Positions 48,713-59,336 are shown, counted from the first letter of the stretch. The stretch: DNA of 64,000 nt from an uncultured Verrucomicrobiota bacterium (GCA_944389455.1 CALXMK010000001.1:1-64000), one strand, 5' to 3'. The notes: a model not told the origin generated them from the letters alone. Program-made: numbers and translations.

Positions 48713-51700
48713 ATGCCAAAGAATAACGACATCAAGAAAGTACTCATCATTGGTTCCGGTCCTATTGTTATTGGACAGGCGTGTGAGTTTGACTACTCGG
48801 GCACTCAGGCTTGTAAGGCTCTCCGCAATTTAGGTTATCAGATCGTGTTGGTGAATTCAAATCCTGCCACGATTATGACAGATCCGACGATGGCGGATGT
48901 AACTTATATTGAGCCCTTGAACGAAGCCTCATTAACCAGAATTATTGAAAAAGAGCGTCCTAATGCCTTGTTGCCGAATCTTGGAGGACAAACAGGTCTC
49001 AATCTCAGTTCTTTGCTTTTTAAGAATGGAGTTCTGGAAAAATATGGAGTCAAGATTATTGGTGTAGAAGCTGATGCTATTGAAAAAGGGGAGGATCGTA
49101 CTATTTTCAAGCAGACGATGCAACGTTTGGGAATAGATATGCCTCGCAGTAAGGCTGTTCATAATCTGGAAGATGCAGAAGCGGTTGCCGCAGAGCTTGG
49201 TTATCCTGTTGTAATTCGTCCAGCATATACCATGGGAGGAACTGGTGGTGGTTTGGTTTATAATGTGGAAGAACTCCGCATGGTAGCTAGCAGAGGTTTA
49301 GCAGCTTCGATTATTCATGAAATCTTAGTTGAAGAATCTGTTTTGGGATGGGAGGAATTGGAACTGGAAGTGGTTCGAGATGCTACGGGAGCCATGATTA
49401 CAGTTTGTTATATTGAGAATGTAGATCCGATGGGGGTTCATACGGGTGATAGTTTTTGTACTGCACCGATGATGACAATTGATCCGAAACTACAAAAACG
49501 ATTGCAGGAATATGCTTATAAGATTGTAGAAGAGATCAAGGTTATTGGAGGAACCAATGTACAGTTTGCGCATGATCCGGTTAGTGATCGCGTGGTAATT
49601 ATTGAGATTAATCCTCGGACTTCTCGTTCTTCAGCATTGGCTTCCAAGGCGACAGGATTCCCTATCGCATTGGTTTCTGCTAAGTTAGCTGGAGGTTTAA
49701 CACTTTCGGATATACCTTATTGGAGAGATGGTACTTTGGACAAATATGTGCCCTATGGGGATTACGTCGTTGTAAAATTTGCTCGTTGGGCTTTTGAAAA
49801 GTTTAGGGGGGCAGAGGATAAACTCGGTACACAAATGAAAGCTGTAGGCGAGGTAATGAGCATTGGCAAGAATTATAAAGAGGCTTTTCAAAAAGCGATT
49901 CGTTCTTTAGAAAATGGGCGTTATGGTCTCGGATTTGCTAAAAATTACAATCAGCTTTCTCTTGATGAATTATTGGCTAAATTGACATATCCTTCCAGTG
50001 AACGCCAATGGATAATGTATGAGGCTTTGCGTAAAGGAGCTTCAGTAGAGACTCTTCATAATTTAACGAAGATTAAGAATTGGTTTATCAACCAGATGAA
50101 GGAATTGGTTGATTTAGAGGAGGAACTGTTAAAGTACAAAGGTGCTTTGCCTCCCGATGAAATGTTGATTAAGGCCAAAAAGGATGGTTTTGCTGATAAA
50201 TATTTGGCTAAGATCTTGGGCTTGGAAGAGGAACAGATTCGCAATCGCCGTATTGCACTTGGGGTTGTAGAAGTTTGGCACAAGGTTAATGTTAGCGGTG
50301 TGGAGCACGCTGCTTACTATTATTCTACCTATAATTCAGATAAGAGTGAAGTTGAGATCAGCTCCCGTAAGAAAATTATGGTTTTAGGGGGGGGCCCGAA
50401 CCGTATTGGGCAGGGAATTGAATTTGATTATTGTTGCGTTCATGCCGCTTTTGCGTTGCGCGAAATGGGTTATGAAACCATTATGATCAATTGCAATCCA
50501 GAGACGGTTTCAACTGATTATGATACTTCCGATAAACTTTATTTTGAGCCTCTGACACTTGAGGATGTGTTGAGCATTTATAACTCGGAAAAACCCGAGG
50601 GCGTTATTGTTCAATTTGGAGGTCAGACTCCCTTGAATATTGCTAACCAATTGGCAGCGGCTGGAGTTAAAATCCTTGGAACATCTCCTGATATGATTGA
50701 TTTGGCCGAGGATCGGGATCGTTTCCGCAAGATGATGGATAGACTGGGAATTCCAATGCCAGCTTCAGGGATGGCTAGCAATCTGGAAGAAGCTATGGAT
50801 GTGGCTAAAAAGATTGGTTATCCGCTTATGTTGCGTCCCAGCTATGTGTTGGGAGGAAGAGGAATGGAGGTTGTTTATGATGAGGATTCATTAAAACAAT
50901 ATGTGAAGAATGCAGTGGGAGTAACTCCAGATCGTCCTATCCTGATTGATCGATTCCTGGAGAATGCTATTGAGGCTGAAGCTGATGCTTTGGCAGATGG
51001 GACGGATGCTTTTGTCCCGGCTGTGATGGAGCATATAGAGTTGGCGGGAATTCATTCTGGAGATTCAGCATGTGCTATTCCTCCGGTCTCATTGCCAGAA
51101 AAACATATTAATACTATTAAAGAGTATTCAGTTCGCATAGGTTCTTCTCTGCATGTCAAAGGAGTGATGAATATTCAGTATGCGATTGCTAATGATATAG
51201 TCTATGTAATTGAGGCTAATCCTCGTGCATCTCGGACCGTGCCGTTAGTTTCGAAGGTTTGTAGTGTGCAGATGGCTCGCTTGGCAACAAAGTTGATGTT
51301 GGGAGCAAAGCTTTCTGATTTAAATCTGAAAGTGCGTAAGATTCCTCATTTTGGAGTCAAAGAAGCTGTTATACCTTTCTCAATGTTCCCGGAAGTTGAT
51401 CCTCTGCTGGGTCCAGAAATGCGGTCTACGGGTGAGGTTTTAGGAATGGCTAAGAGTTTTGGGCTGGCTTATTTTAAGGCTCAGGAAGCAGTGCAGCCTT
51501 CGCTCCCTCTGGAAGGAACAGTTTTCATTTCCGTAGCGGATCGGGATAAGCCTTATATTTTGAAAGCTGCTAAGAAGTTTCAAGAAATTGGTTTTCGAAT
51601 TAAGGCAACAGACGGGACTTGTAAGTATTTGACTGAAAATGGTGTTAAATGTGAATTAACCCATAAGATCCATTCTCAGCTGCGCCCTAATGTGGCTGAT

Positions 51701-51928
51701 GAAGTTAAGAGCGGACAGATTCAACTTATTATTAATACACCTTTGGGCAAGAAGAGCCAAGATGATGATGGAGAGATCCGCCGTACTGCTGTAAAACTGA
51801 AGATACCCTATATTACTACTTTTGCAGCAGCATGGGCTTCTGCAGTTGGTATTGAAGAGACAAAGCATGGTAAGCCAGAAATTCGTTCTCTTCAAGAGTA
51901 TCATGCGGATATAGAATCTAATAATTAG
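48713..51928 (+). CDS. carB: Carbamoyl phosphate synthase large subunit
   Basis: CarB makes carbamoyl phosphate from bicarbonate, ammonia and two ATP for pyrimidine and arginine synthesis. The two homologous ATP-grasp halves are complete: GSGPIVIGQACEFDYSGTQA near the start and GGGPNRIGQGIEFDYCCVHA at about 555; EINPRTSRSSALASKATG and EANPRASRTVPLVSKV are the matching metal-binding loops. An MGS-like allosteric domain ends it. About 1071 residues from the ATG at 48713 (PKNNDIKKVLIIGSGP); an in-frame opening at 48662 lies inside the structured leader and is rejected. carA is not adjacent, so the small subunit is encoded elsewhere. Confidence 0.97.
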   Translation: MPKNNDIKKVLIIGSGPIVIGQACEFDYSGTQACKALRNLGYQIVLVNSNPATIMTDPTMADVTYIEPLNEASLTRIIEKERPNALLPNLGGQTGLNLSSLLFKNGVLEKYGVKIIGVEADAIEKGEDRTIFKQTMQRLGIDMPRSKAVHNLEDAEAVAAELGYPVVIRPAYTMGGTGGGLVYNVEELRMVASRGLAASIIHEILVEESVLGWEELELEVVRDATGAMITVCYIENVDPMGVHTGDSFCTAPMMTIDPKLQKRLQEYAYKIVEEIKVIGGTNVQFAHDPVSDRVVIIEINPRTSRSSALASKATGFPIALVSAKLAGGLTLSDIPYWRDGTLDKYVPYGDYVVVKFARWAFEKFRGAEDKLGTQMKAVGEVMSIGKNYKEAFQKAIRSLENGRYGLGFAKNYNQLSLDELLAKLTYPSSERQWIMYEALRKGASVETLHNLTKIKNWFINQMKELVDLEEELLKYKGALPPDEMLIKAKKDGFADKYLAKILGLEEEQIRNRRIALGVVEVWHKVNVSGVEHAAYYYSTYNSDKSEVEISSRKKIMVLGGGPNRIGQGIEFDYCCVHAAFALREMGYETIMINCNPETVSTDYDTSDKLYFEPLTLEDVLSIYNSEKPEGVIVQFGGQTPLNIANQLAAAGVKILGTSPDMIDLAEDRDRFRKMMDRLGIPMPASGMASNLEEAMDVAKKIGYPLMLRPSYVLGGRGMEVVYDEDSLKQYVKNAVGVTPDRPILIDRFLENAIEAEADALADGTDAFVPAVMEHIELAGIHSGDSACAIPPVSLPEKHINTIKEYSVRIGSSLHVKGVMNIQYAIANDIVYVIEANPRASRTVPLVSKVCSVQMARLATKLMLGAKLSDLNLKVRKIPHFGVKEAVIPFSMFPEVDPLLGPEMRSTGEVLGMAKSFGLAYFKAQEAVQPSLPLEGTVFISVADRDKPYILKAAKKFQEIGFRIKATDGTCKYLTENGVKCELTHKIHSQLRPNVADEVKSGQIQLIINTPLGKKSQDDDGEIRRTAVKLKIPYITTFAAAWASAVGIEETKHGKPEIRSLQEYHADIESNN

Positions 51929-51951
51929 TCAATTCCCTAAAAAAGGATTAG

Positions 51952-51979
51952 AAAGAGATCGGATTCCCGATCTCTTTTT
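51952..51979 (+). terminator. Intrinsic terminator of carB
   Basis: AAAGAGATCGG (51952-51962) and CCGATCTCTTT (51967-51977) form a perfect 11-bp stem with a 4-base ATTC loop and a T tail. It is 24 bases past the carB stop. Confidence 0.85.
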
Positions 51980-52015
51980 ATTTGCAAAAATTGTTTTAAT
52001 TAGCAAAATTGATAT

Positions 52016-53704
52016 ATGGAGAAAAAAGAGATAAGCAAAAGAACTAAGTCAATGAATCCTTTTGGTAAGTATCTATTGCGTTATGGAGTAGGGCTGTTGA
52101 CTATAGGGGGGGGGATTGCTTTATGGTATGGATTTGAGAATTTTAGCGGTTATAGCGTTTGGAAAAGCTATGTTTATGAAGCTAATGGATGGATTGAAGA
52201 TTCAATTGATTCTAAAGATTTTTTATCTAGTGAGCCTAGAAGTAGAAACTATATTTGGATGAAAGATCTTATTCCCCCTCCGATGGATTCTAATAAGAAT
52301 TTTGCTTCACATCCTTATTGGCAAACTTATTTTAAAAGTATTTATGGAGACGGAGAAGAGGAAAGAGATACTCTAAAACAGAAGCATGAGATATATTGTC
52401 CCTTAACACTTTCTCTTAAAAACATAAGTCAGCAAGAGTGGGAGAATATCACTGTTAATATTGAGAAAGAAATTGCTCAATTATTTTTATATAGAGATGC
52501 TAATCTAACTAAAGAAGCACTGATTTGGAAAGAGGGATTCTCTTCTCTTGTAGAATTATGTGAAAAATTATTAAATATGCAAAAAGAGGGGGAGAAGGCA
52601 CATCTTTCTTTGAGGGATTATTTGCAAAGTCATCCAGCATGTCGTTATCCCGTAGATTGGAAAATGGCAGCCTTAAGTGGAGAGAGAAATGTCCATTTTT
52701 CAGCATTTTTACATCTGGAAGATTATTCCTATCATCGAGCAATTGCGTTAGCCATAACTAAAGAGGCTGGAGAGTGTACAAAAGAAGCAATTTATTTAAT
52801 TAAATTAGGTAATAGTTTAAGTAGAGAACCTTCAGATATCAGTTTGTTATTAAAACAAAAGCTAATAGATTCAGGACTGAAGGTGATCTATTTAGGGTTA
52901 AATTTAGGTTTGTGGGAAGAATCTCAATTGAGCGAATTGCAAAAGGAACTGGAAAAAGTAGATTTTTGGGATGATTATCGTTTAGGAATGATGGGGGAAC
53001 GAGCCACGATTAACGAATATGCTCTTAATGTGGGGGTGAAGACTTATGCTTTTTTGAAAGACGTTAATATTTCTACAATTCAGGAAAAGGATGTATTGAA
53101 ATATTTTCCTGAAAATTGGTTTGAGAGGCTCAAGTTGCACTTGCGTCCAAAAGGATGGTTTTTTCGGGATTTGTTGGAATATAATTATATGATGGATACT
53201 TTAATTGAAATCCAAGATAGAGAAGACAGAAAGTTTAATTCTTTAGAGACACCATTTGCTCTTCAAAATCTTGAGGATTATTTGATGGGGTGGAAAAATA
53301 AGAGTTTCAGAACAAAGAATCTGATTTGTAATGATAAACTTGCATCTTTTTATTGGAAAATAATAATAGAATTACCTTGGAGACAATTTGATATAGATGC
53401 AACTGTTGCTTCTTGTGCGGTAGAGCGTTATTATCTCCGTGAAGGAAGATATCCAAAGTCTATAAGTGATTTACAAGAAATTTGTCCTTTGATAGATAAT
53501 AATGATAGAGTGAATTTTATTCCTCTGAATATTGAATTTACAGAAGATGAATATTGTTTTGTTAACCCGGGGTGGACAAAAATGCCTGTGGGAAAGGAAA
53601 TGGAAAATAAAGCCTTAGGAATATGGAGATGGAAAATGCAAAAAAAAGGGGTATTTGCAGATAAGAGACAGTGTGAAAAAATGGGTGAAGAGTCTGGTTT
53701 TTAA
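52016..53704 (+). CDS. Hypothetical membrane-anchored protein
   Basis: Not recognised. 562 residues with one N-terminal membrane segment (YGVGLLTIGGGIALWYGF, about 23-40) and a long, mostly helical remainder outside the cytoplasm. The region ATVASCAVERYYLREGRYPKSISDLQEICP (about 462-491) resembles a segment seen in many Verrucomicrobia hypothetical proteins, where an ALERYRLAHGHYP-like stretch precedes a short beta region (recollection, not a search result). A second ATG at 52052 would put the membrane segment nearer the start. The macrodomain gene begins 32 bases after its stop. Confidence 0.6.
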   Translation: MEKKEISKRTKSMNPFGKYLLRYGVGLLTIGGGIALWYGFENFSGYSVWKSYVYEANGWIEDSIDSKDFLSSEPRSRNYIWMKDLIPPPMDSNKNFASHPYWQTYFKSIYGDGEEERDTLKQKHEIYCPLTLSLKNISQQEWENITVNIEKEIAQLFLYRDANLTKEALIWKEGFSSLVELCEKLLNMQKEGEKAHLSLRDYLQSHPACRYPVDWKMAALSGERNVHFSAFLHLEDYSYHRAIALAITKEAGECTKEAIYLIKLGNSLSREPSDISLLLKQKLIDSGLKVIYLGLNLGLWEESQLSELQKELEKVDFWDDYRLGMMGERATINEYALNVGVKTYAFLKDVNISTIQEKDVLKYFPENWFERLKLHLRPKGWFFRDLLEYNYMMDTLIEIQDREDRKFNSLETPFALQNLEDYLMGWKNKSFRTKNLICNDKLASFYWKIIIELPWRQFDIDATVASCAVERYYLREGRYPKSISDLQEICPLIDNNDRVNFIPLNIEFTEDEYCFVNPGWTKMPVGKEMENKALGIWRWKMQKKGVFADKRQCEKMGEESGF

Positions 53705-53736
53705 AATTTGAAATATTAATAGAAAAAGGAGAGTTT

Positions 53737-54258
53737 ATGATTGAGATTATTCGTGGAGATATTACTCAATGTAAGGTAGATGCTATTGTTAATGCGGCCA
53801 ACTGTTCACTTTTGGGCGGAGGTGGGGTTGATGGAGCAATTCATCGAGCTGCTGGTCCAGAATTACTAGAAGAATGTCGTAAACTGGGTGGGTGTAAGAC
53901 AGGGGAAGCAAAATTAACACTGGGATATAAATTGCCAGCAAAATATGTGATTCATACACCGGGGCCGATTTGGCAAGGAGGCCAGCATGAGGAAGCAAAG
54001 CTTTTAGGGAATTGTTATTATAATTCACTTCGGATTGCAGAGTCTAAAGGATGTCATAGTGTCGCATTCCCTTCTATTAGTACAGGTGTTTATAGATATC
54101 CATTATTAGAAGCCGCGAAGATAGCCATTGCAGCGATTTATGAATATTTGCAGATGCTGAGATCACAACTAAAGGTTCTAATAGTTTGTTTTGATGAAAG
54201 AACATATCAAACATATCGACAGGTATTAGAGAATTATCAGAATGAGAACAAGCCTTAA
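53737..54258 (+). CDS. Macrodomain O-acetyl-ADP-ribose deacetylase (YmdB/MacroD type)
   Basis: MacroD proteins hydrolyse O-acetyl-ADP-ribose and remove ADP-ribose from acidic residues. 173 residues, a single macrodomain: IVNAANCSLLGGGGVDGAIHRAAG binds the ribose (residues about 17-40), followed by GEAKLTLGYKLPAKYVIHTPGP and SISTGVYRYPLLEAAKIA. A good ribosome-binding site (AAAGGAG) precedes the ATG. A hairpin overlapping the stop (54250-54264) may end the transcript. Confidence 0.93.
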   Translation: MIEIIRGDITQCKVDAIVNAANCSLLGGGGVDGAIHRAAGPELLEECRKLGGCKTGEAKLTLGYKLPAKYVIHTPGPIWQGGQHEEAKLLGNCYYNSLRIAESKGCHSVAFPSISTGVYRYPLLEAAKIAIAAIYEYLQMLRSQLKVLIVCFDERTYQTYRQVLENYQNENKP

Positions 54259-54278
54259 AGGCTTAGAGAGACTTTTTT
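54250..54278 (+). terminator. Weak terminator candidate after the macrodomain gene
   Basis: AAGCCTT-A-AAGGCTT overlaps the stop codon and is followed eight bases later by six Ts. The stem is short, so read-through into the DUF1015 gene is likely. Confidence 0.35.
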
Positions 54279-54323
54279 CTGTCTTTTTAAAGCAAATTTA
54301 ATTAAAATAAAACTAGTGTTGTT

Positions 54324-55547
54324 ATGGCGACTATAAAACCTTTCACTGCGATTCGCCCCAAACCTGAAGTTGCTGTCAAATTATGTGAGTTACCTTATGA
54401 TGTTGTTTCTACAGAAGAAGCTCGTCAGATAGCCCAGGGAAGGGAGCATAGTTTTTACAGAATTAGCCGTCCTGAAATTAATTTCCCAAAGGGAATAGAT
54501 CCTTATTCCGAAGTTGTATATGCAAAGGCCAGAGATTTGTATTGCCAATGGTTGGAGCAGGGGTGGATGGAGCAGGATCAAGAACCTTGTTTTTATCTTT
54601 ATCGCCAAGTGATGGGGGATCATATTCAAACTGGATTAGTGGCAGCGGCTTCGTGTCGTGAATATCAAGAGAATGTGATTAAAAAGCATGAGCTAACCCG
54701 TGTGGAGAAAGAAAATGATAGAATTCGCCATATTGAAGCTCTTAATGCACAAACGGGACCAGCTTTCTTAACTTATCGCTCGAACCAAGTATTAAATGAT
54801 TTTTTTGCAAAGAAAACAGAGGAAGCTCCTGTTGTGGATTTTACTGCTCCTGATGGAATTAGACATGAATCGTGGGTAATTTCAAATCCAGAGGATATAA
54901 AATTAATTGAGAATGAGTTTGCGGCTATGAATAATTTATATATTGCAGATGGACATCATCGCAGTGCGGCTGCAGCTCGGATTTATACCAAACGTCAGGG
55001 ACAAGGAGGAAGTGATTGTTTTCTAGCAGTAATCTTTCCTCATGATCAGATGCAGATTTTACCTTATAATCGTTTGGTTAAGGATTTAAATGGATTAAAA
55101 AAGGAGGACTTTTTAGAGAAAATTCGTAAAGTTTGTGCTGTATCAAATGGTCTTTTTCAAATACCAACAGCTTCTCAAGAGGTTGGAATGTATTTAGATG
55201 GAGTATGGTATGGATTAAAATTTACTCAAGAAAACGAGTCTGTTACAGCTCAAGCTGATCGCTTGGATGTACAAATATTACAAAAACAGATTCTTGATCC
55301 AATTTTAGGAATAAAGGATCCTAGAACCAGTAATCGTATTGCTTTTGTAGGAGGTATTCGTGGAACAGAAGAGTTGGAGAAGAGAGTTTTATCAGGAGAA
55401 TTTGCATGTGCTTTCTCGATGTATCCAACTCAAATTGAAGATGTCATGGAGATTGCTGATCATAATGAAATTATGCCCCCCAAAAGTACTTGGTTTGAAC
55501 CTAAACTGCGGGATGGCATGTTCATTTATCAGTATGAAAAAGTATAG
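54324..55547 (+). CDS. DUF1015 family protein
   Basis: Conserved family (COG4198) of unproven function, sometimes proposed as a serine kinase-like enzyme. The family start is IKPFTAIRPKPEVAVKLCELPYDVVSTEEARQIA, then FYRISRPEI, YLYRQVMG, ADGHHRSAAA (about 213-222, a likely active-site loop) and MPPKSTWFEPKLRDGMFIYQY at the end. 407 residues is the normal length. It is followed closely by xseB (10 bases) and dxs. Confidence 0.85.
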   Translation: MATIKPFTAIRPKPEVAVKLCELPYDVVSTEEARQIAQGREHSFYRISRPEINFPKGIDPYSEVVYAKARDLYCQWLEQGWMEQDQEPCFYLYRQVMGDHIQTGLVAAASCREYQENVIKKHELTRVEKENDRIRHIEALNAQTGPAFLTYRSNQVLNDFFAKKTEEAPVVDFTAPDGIRHESWVISNPEDIKLIENEFAAMNNLYIADGHHRSAAAARIYTKRQGQGGSDCFLAVIFPHDQMQILPYNRLVKDLNGLKKEDFLEKIRKVCAVSNGLFQIPTASQEVGMYLDGVWYGLKFTQENESVTAQADRLDVQILQKQILDPILGIKDPRTSNRIAFVGGIRGTEELEKRVLSGEFACAFSMYPTQIEDVMEIADHNEIMPPKSTWFEPKLRDGMFIYQYEKV

Positions 55548-55557
55548 AGAGTAAAAA

Positions 55558-55818
55558 ATGTCTCAAGAAAATATAGAGCCGCGATTCGAAATGGGAGAAG
55601 AAGATTTATCTTTTGAGAAGACAATTGCTCGACTCAAAGATTTGGTTGATAAGATGGAGACCGGTAACTTAGGGCTTGAAGAGATGATTACTCTTTATGC
55701 TGAAGGAAGTCGGTTGGTTTCGCAATGTGAGGAGAAGCTCCGTAGTGCAGAAGGAAAAATTCGTGAGTTAATGGAGAAAAATGAAAAACTTACTTTAAAA
55801 AAGGAGGTAGAATCATGA
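55558..55818 (+). CDS. xseB: Exodeoxyribonuclease VII small subunit
   Basis: 86 residues matching the helical-hairpin small subunit: SFEKTIARLKDLVDKMETGNLGLEEMITLYAEGSRLVSQCEEKL. It partners XseA (11488-13071), which lies 44 kb away. Its stop overlaps the dxs start as ATGA, a linkage also common in other bacteria (xseB-ispA-dxs type clusters), here without ispA. Confidence 0.93.
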   Translation: MSQENIEPRFEMGEEDLSFEKTIARLKDLVDKMETGNLGLEEMITLYAEGSRLVSQCEEKLRSAEGKIRELMEKNEKLTLKKEVES

Positions 55819-57863
55819 GTTCTTTCTTGGATATGGTTACTTATCCTATTCATGTAAAAAGTCTTACGATTGAACAGTTGATGGCTTTAGCTTCTGAAAT
55901 TCGAACAGAAATTGTTCAAAAAGTATCGCATAGTGGAGGACATCTCGCTTCTAATCTTGGAGTAGTCGAATTAACTTTGGCCTTGCATTATGTCTTTGAG
56001 ACTCCTAAAGACAAATTCTTATGGGATGTCAGTCACCAGATTTATGTTCATAAATTATTGACAGGCAGACGAAATCGCTTTAGTACAATTCGCCAGACAG
56101 GTGGTTTAAGTGGGTTTGCATTACGTTCTGAGAGTGAACATGATTGTTATGGAGCTGGACACGCTGGAACAGCTCTTTCAGCTGCGCTTGGTATGGCTGT
56201 AGCACGAGACAAACGTGGAACAAATGAAAATGTAATTGCTATTTTCGGTGATGCCGCGCTGACAAATGGAATTTCTTTTGAGGCGCTAAACAACATTTGC
56301 AGCAATACTAAAAAATTTATTGCTATTCTCAATGACAATAAATGGAGCATTGCGCGTAATGTTGGAGCATTGGCTAATTATCTGAATAATATTCTGATGA
56401 AGCCAGGTTTTAATAAGTTCCAAAAGGAGTTTGAGCGTTGGTTAGGAAAGCTCCCTGAAAAACATGCGAATTTTGCACGTCGTATCTCGGGTAAAGCTGG
56501 AGAAGCTTTCAAGCTGGCAGTGACAGCTATGAGCATAAGTCCAAATGAGGAGCAGGAGTTTAAGCAGGAGCTTCCGCCTATTCATAAGGATGATTATGAT
56601 CTGGATGGTAAAGGAGGAGGTGGAACCAGTAGTTCGTTTTTTGAGGATATGGGATTTCGATATTTAGGTCCGTTGGATGGACACGATATTCCCACGTTGA
56701 TTAGGGCTTTGCAATTTTCTAAAGAGTGTGATTCTCCGATTGTATTACATATTATCACAACTAAAGGGAAAGGATTTGAGCCAGCAATGCTGCAACCGAC
56801 TCGTTTTCATGGTATTGGACCCTATAATCCTGCCGATGGTCAATCAATTAAGCCAGAAAAACCACAGCCACCTACCTGGCAGAAGGTCTTTGGGGATACA
56901 ATGCTTAAGCTTTGTTCCAGAGATGAGAAAATTATTGGAATTACTGCAGCAATGCCATCAGGAACAGGACTAGATGTATTGGCTAAAGAGAGACCAAATC
57001 AATATATAGATGTTGGTATTGCAGAAGAACATGCTGTGATTTTTGCTGCGGGAATGGCAACAATGGGATTTCATCCAGTAGTAGCAATTTATTCTACTTT
57101 TATGCAGCGTGCCTATGACTGCATTATGCACGATGTATGTTTGCAGAAACTACCTGTGATTTTCTGTATGGATCGAGCAGGACTTTCGGCTAATGATGGG
57201 CCAACGCATCATGGTGTTTTTGATATTTCTTTTTTACGGTCGTTGCCAGAATTGATCTTAATGTCTCCTCGCAATGAGGATGAATTTCAAGATATGATTT
57301 ATACTGCAACCCGCTTAAATAGTCCTTCGGCAATTCGATATCCTCGTGGTTCGGCAGAAGGGGTTTCCATTAAAGAAGTCCCTGTAATGTTGAAAGTTGG
57401 TATTGGTCAGGTAATTGTGGATTGGAAAGAAGATGGAGGAAAGAAGGCTGTTCTTTTTGGTCTAGGAAACATGAACTCGATGGCTATTCGCGCTGCGGAG
57501 GAGTTGGAACGGCGTGGATATGATGTGGCTGTGATAGATCCTCGTTTTATTAAACCTCTGGATGAGAAGCTGACTTTAACTTATGCAAATGCAGCTGAAC
57601 TTGTTATTACGGTAGAAGATCATGTTTTACAGGGTGGTTATGGAAGTGCTGTTTTGGAGTTATTAAATCGACATGATATCCATACTCCTGTTATAAGAGT
57701 CGGTTGGCCGGATAAATTTATTGAGCATGCAACAACTCAAGATGAGCTGCGCATCAAATATGGTTTAAGCGTGGAATCAATTTTAAAGAGAGTTGAAAAA
57801 CTGGAAATAGCTCATCAAAAGACATTAATGCAAAATTTTGATCACATCACAGAGGTTTTTTAA
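55815..57863 (+). CDS. dxs: 1-deoxy-D-xylulose-5-phosphate synthase
   Basis: Dxs joins pyruvate and glyceraldehyde 3-phosphate with thiamine diphosphate, the first MEP pathway step. SHSGGHLASNLGVVELTLALHYVF, DVSHQIYVHKLLTGR, the TPP motif IFGDAALTNGISFEALNN (an Ala where GDG is usual) followed by ILNDNKWSI, GLDVLAKERPNQYIDVGIAEEHA and ANDGPTHHGVFD are present. 682 residues, slightly long, with extra sequence around 250-275. Start ATG at 55815 overlaps the xseB stop and has a strong AAAGGAGG ribosome-binding site. Confidence 0.95.
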   Translation: MSSFLDMVTYPIHVKSLTIEQLMALASEIRTEIVQKVSHSGGHLASNLGVVELTLALHYVFETPKDKFLWDVSHQIYVHKLLTGRRNRFSTIRQTGGLSGFALRSESEHDCYGAGHAGTALSAALGMAVARDKRGTNENVIAIFGDAALTNGISFEALNNICSNTKKFIAILNDNKWSIARNVGALANYLNNILMKPGFNKFQKEFERWLGKLPEKHANFARRISGKAGEAFKLAVTAMSISPNEEQEFKQELPPIHKDDYDLDGKGGGGTSSSFFEDMGFRYLGPLDGHDIPTLIRALQFSKECDSPIVLHIITTKGKGFEPAMLQPTRFHGIGPYNPADGQSIKPEKPQPPTWQKVFGDTMLKLCSRDEKIIGITAAMPSGTGLDVLAKERPNQYIDVGIAEEHAVIFAAGMATMGFHPVVAIYSTFMQRAYDCIMHDVCLQKLPVIFCMDRAGLSANDGPTHHGVFDISFLRSLPELILMSPRNEDEFQDMIYTATRLNSPSAIRYPRGSAEGVSIKEVPVMLKVGIGQVIVDWKEDGGKKAVLFGLGNMNSMAIRAAEELERRGYDVAVIDPRFIKPLDEKLTLTYANAAELVITVEDHVLQGGYGSAVLELLNRHDIHTPVIRVGWPDKFIEHATTQDELRIKYGLSVESILKRVEKLEIAHQKTLMQNFDHITEVF

Positions 57864-57947
57864 TCTTTTTTAAGATCGACAAAGCGAATGTAGATTTTAT
57901 TTTCGTGGAGAGATATTAATTGAAGTTAAACTAAAAATAAAATAAGA

Positions 57948-59261
57948 ATGAAATATATGGCAGTTGTCCCTCCAGAGGGAGGAAAGATTTCAATTTCAAA
58001 TGGAACCTTGCAGGTTCCAGATAATCCTGTTATTCCTTTTATACGAGGAGATGGTACTGGCCCGGATATCTGGGGTGCCAGCCAAAGGGTGTTAGATGCA
58101 GCTGTAGCGCAGGCTTATGGAGATAAACGTAAAATTGCCTGGTTTGAGGTTTATGCAGGTGGTCTAGCAAAGGAAAAATTCGACAACTGGCTGCCTGATG
58201 ATACCGTAAAGGCTTTTCGTGAGTATTTAGTAGGTATTAAAGGCCCATTAACTACCCCAGTAGGAGGGGGTATTCGTTCATTAAATGTAGCCTTGAGGCA
58301 GATGCTGGATTTATATGTCTGTTTGAGACCTGTGCAGTATTTTAATGGGGTGCCAAGTCCGGTACGACATCCAGAGAAGGTAAATATGGTAATTTTCCGT
58401 GAAAATACTGAGGATATCTATGCGGGAATTGAATATGCTGGAGGAACTCCTGAGGTTGGAAAAATATTGGAATTTCTTAAGAAGGAGTTTCCAAAAGATT
58501 TTGCTAAAATCCGTTTTGGATCAGAGGAAAATGCGCAGATAGGAGTCGGAATTAAGCCTGTATCTCGGTTGGGAACTGAACGCTTAGTGCGCTCTGCTAT
58601 AGAATATGCTATTCGTGAAAAACGTAAGAGTGTAACGATTGTTCATAAAGGTAATATTATGAAGTTTACAGAAGGGGCTTTTCGTGATTGGGGATATGAG
58701 TGTGCAGAGAGAGTCTTTGGAAATAAAGTTTATACTTGGGCCCAGTGGGGAAGAACCAAGCAGATAAAGGGAGAAGAGGCAGCTAATCAGGAGCAGAGGG
58801 AAGCTCTTGCCAATGGCGCAATTTTGATTAAGGATGCAATTGCTGATATTACTCTTCAGCAGGTGCTTACTCGGCCAGAGGAATTTGATGTAATTGCTAC
58901 TTTGAACTTAAATGGGGATTATCTGTCTGACGCATTAGCTGCGCAAGTGGGTGGAATTGGCATTGCTCCAGGAGGAAATATCAATTACGATACAGGCCAT
59001 GCAATTTTTGAGGCAACTCATGGAACAGCTCCGAAGTATGCAGGTTTGGATAAAGTCAATCCAGGAAGTGTTATTTTAAGTGGAGAGATGATGCTTCGTT
59101 ATATGGGGTGGACAGAAGCGGCAGATTTAATACTTAAGGGACTAAATGGAGCTATAGGTGCTAAACGTGTTACCTATGATTTTGCGCGTTTAATGGATGG
59201 GGCTACGGAGATTAAATGTTCCGAGTTTGGCTCTGCAGTAATTGAAAAAATGAAGAATTAA
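57948..59261 (+). CDS. icd: Isocitrate dehydrogenase (NADP+)
   Basis: Icd makes 2-oxoglutarate from isocitrate. E. coli-type dimeric enzyme of 437 residues: [12 protein letters not shown], the substrate loop [27 protein letters not shown] with the regulatory serine position, [35 protein letters not shown] and [29 protein letters not shown]. The first Met at 57948 or the third codon later (57957) could start it. It may supply glutamate rather than run a full citric acid cycle, given the hydrogenase maturases nearby. Confidence 0.95.
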   Translation: MKYMAVVPPEGGKISISNGTLQVPDNPVIPFIRGDGTGPDIWGASQRVLDAAVAQAYGDKRKIAWFEVYAGGLAKEKFDNWLPDDTVKAFREYLVGIKGPLTTPVGGGIRSLNVALRQMLDLYVCLRPVQYFNGVPSPVRHPEKVNMVIFRENTEDIYAGIEYAGGTPEVGKILEFLKKEFPKDFAKIRFGSEENAQIGVGIKPVSRLGTERLVRSAIEYAIREKRKSVTIVHKGNIMKFTEGAFRDWGYECAERVFGNKVYTWAQWGRTKQIKGEEAANQEQREALANGAILIKDAIADITLQQVLTRPEEFDVIATLNLNGDYLSDALAAQVGGIGIAPGGNINYDTGHAIFEATHGTAPKYAGLDKVNPGSVILSGEMMLRYMGWTEAADLILKGLNGAIGAKRVTYDFARLMDGATEIKCSEFGSAVIEKMKN

Positions 59262-59336
59262 CCGATTGAGAGAGGTGTCTCCTTCGTTAGGGGATACTCC
59301 TTGCTTTATCGGGAATATCTGATTATCCTATTGAGT

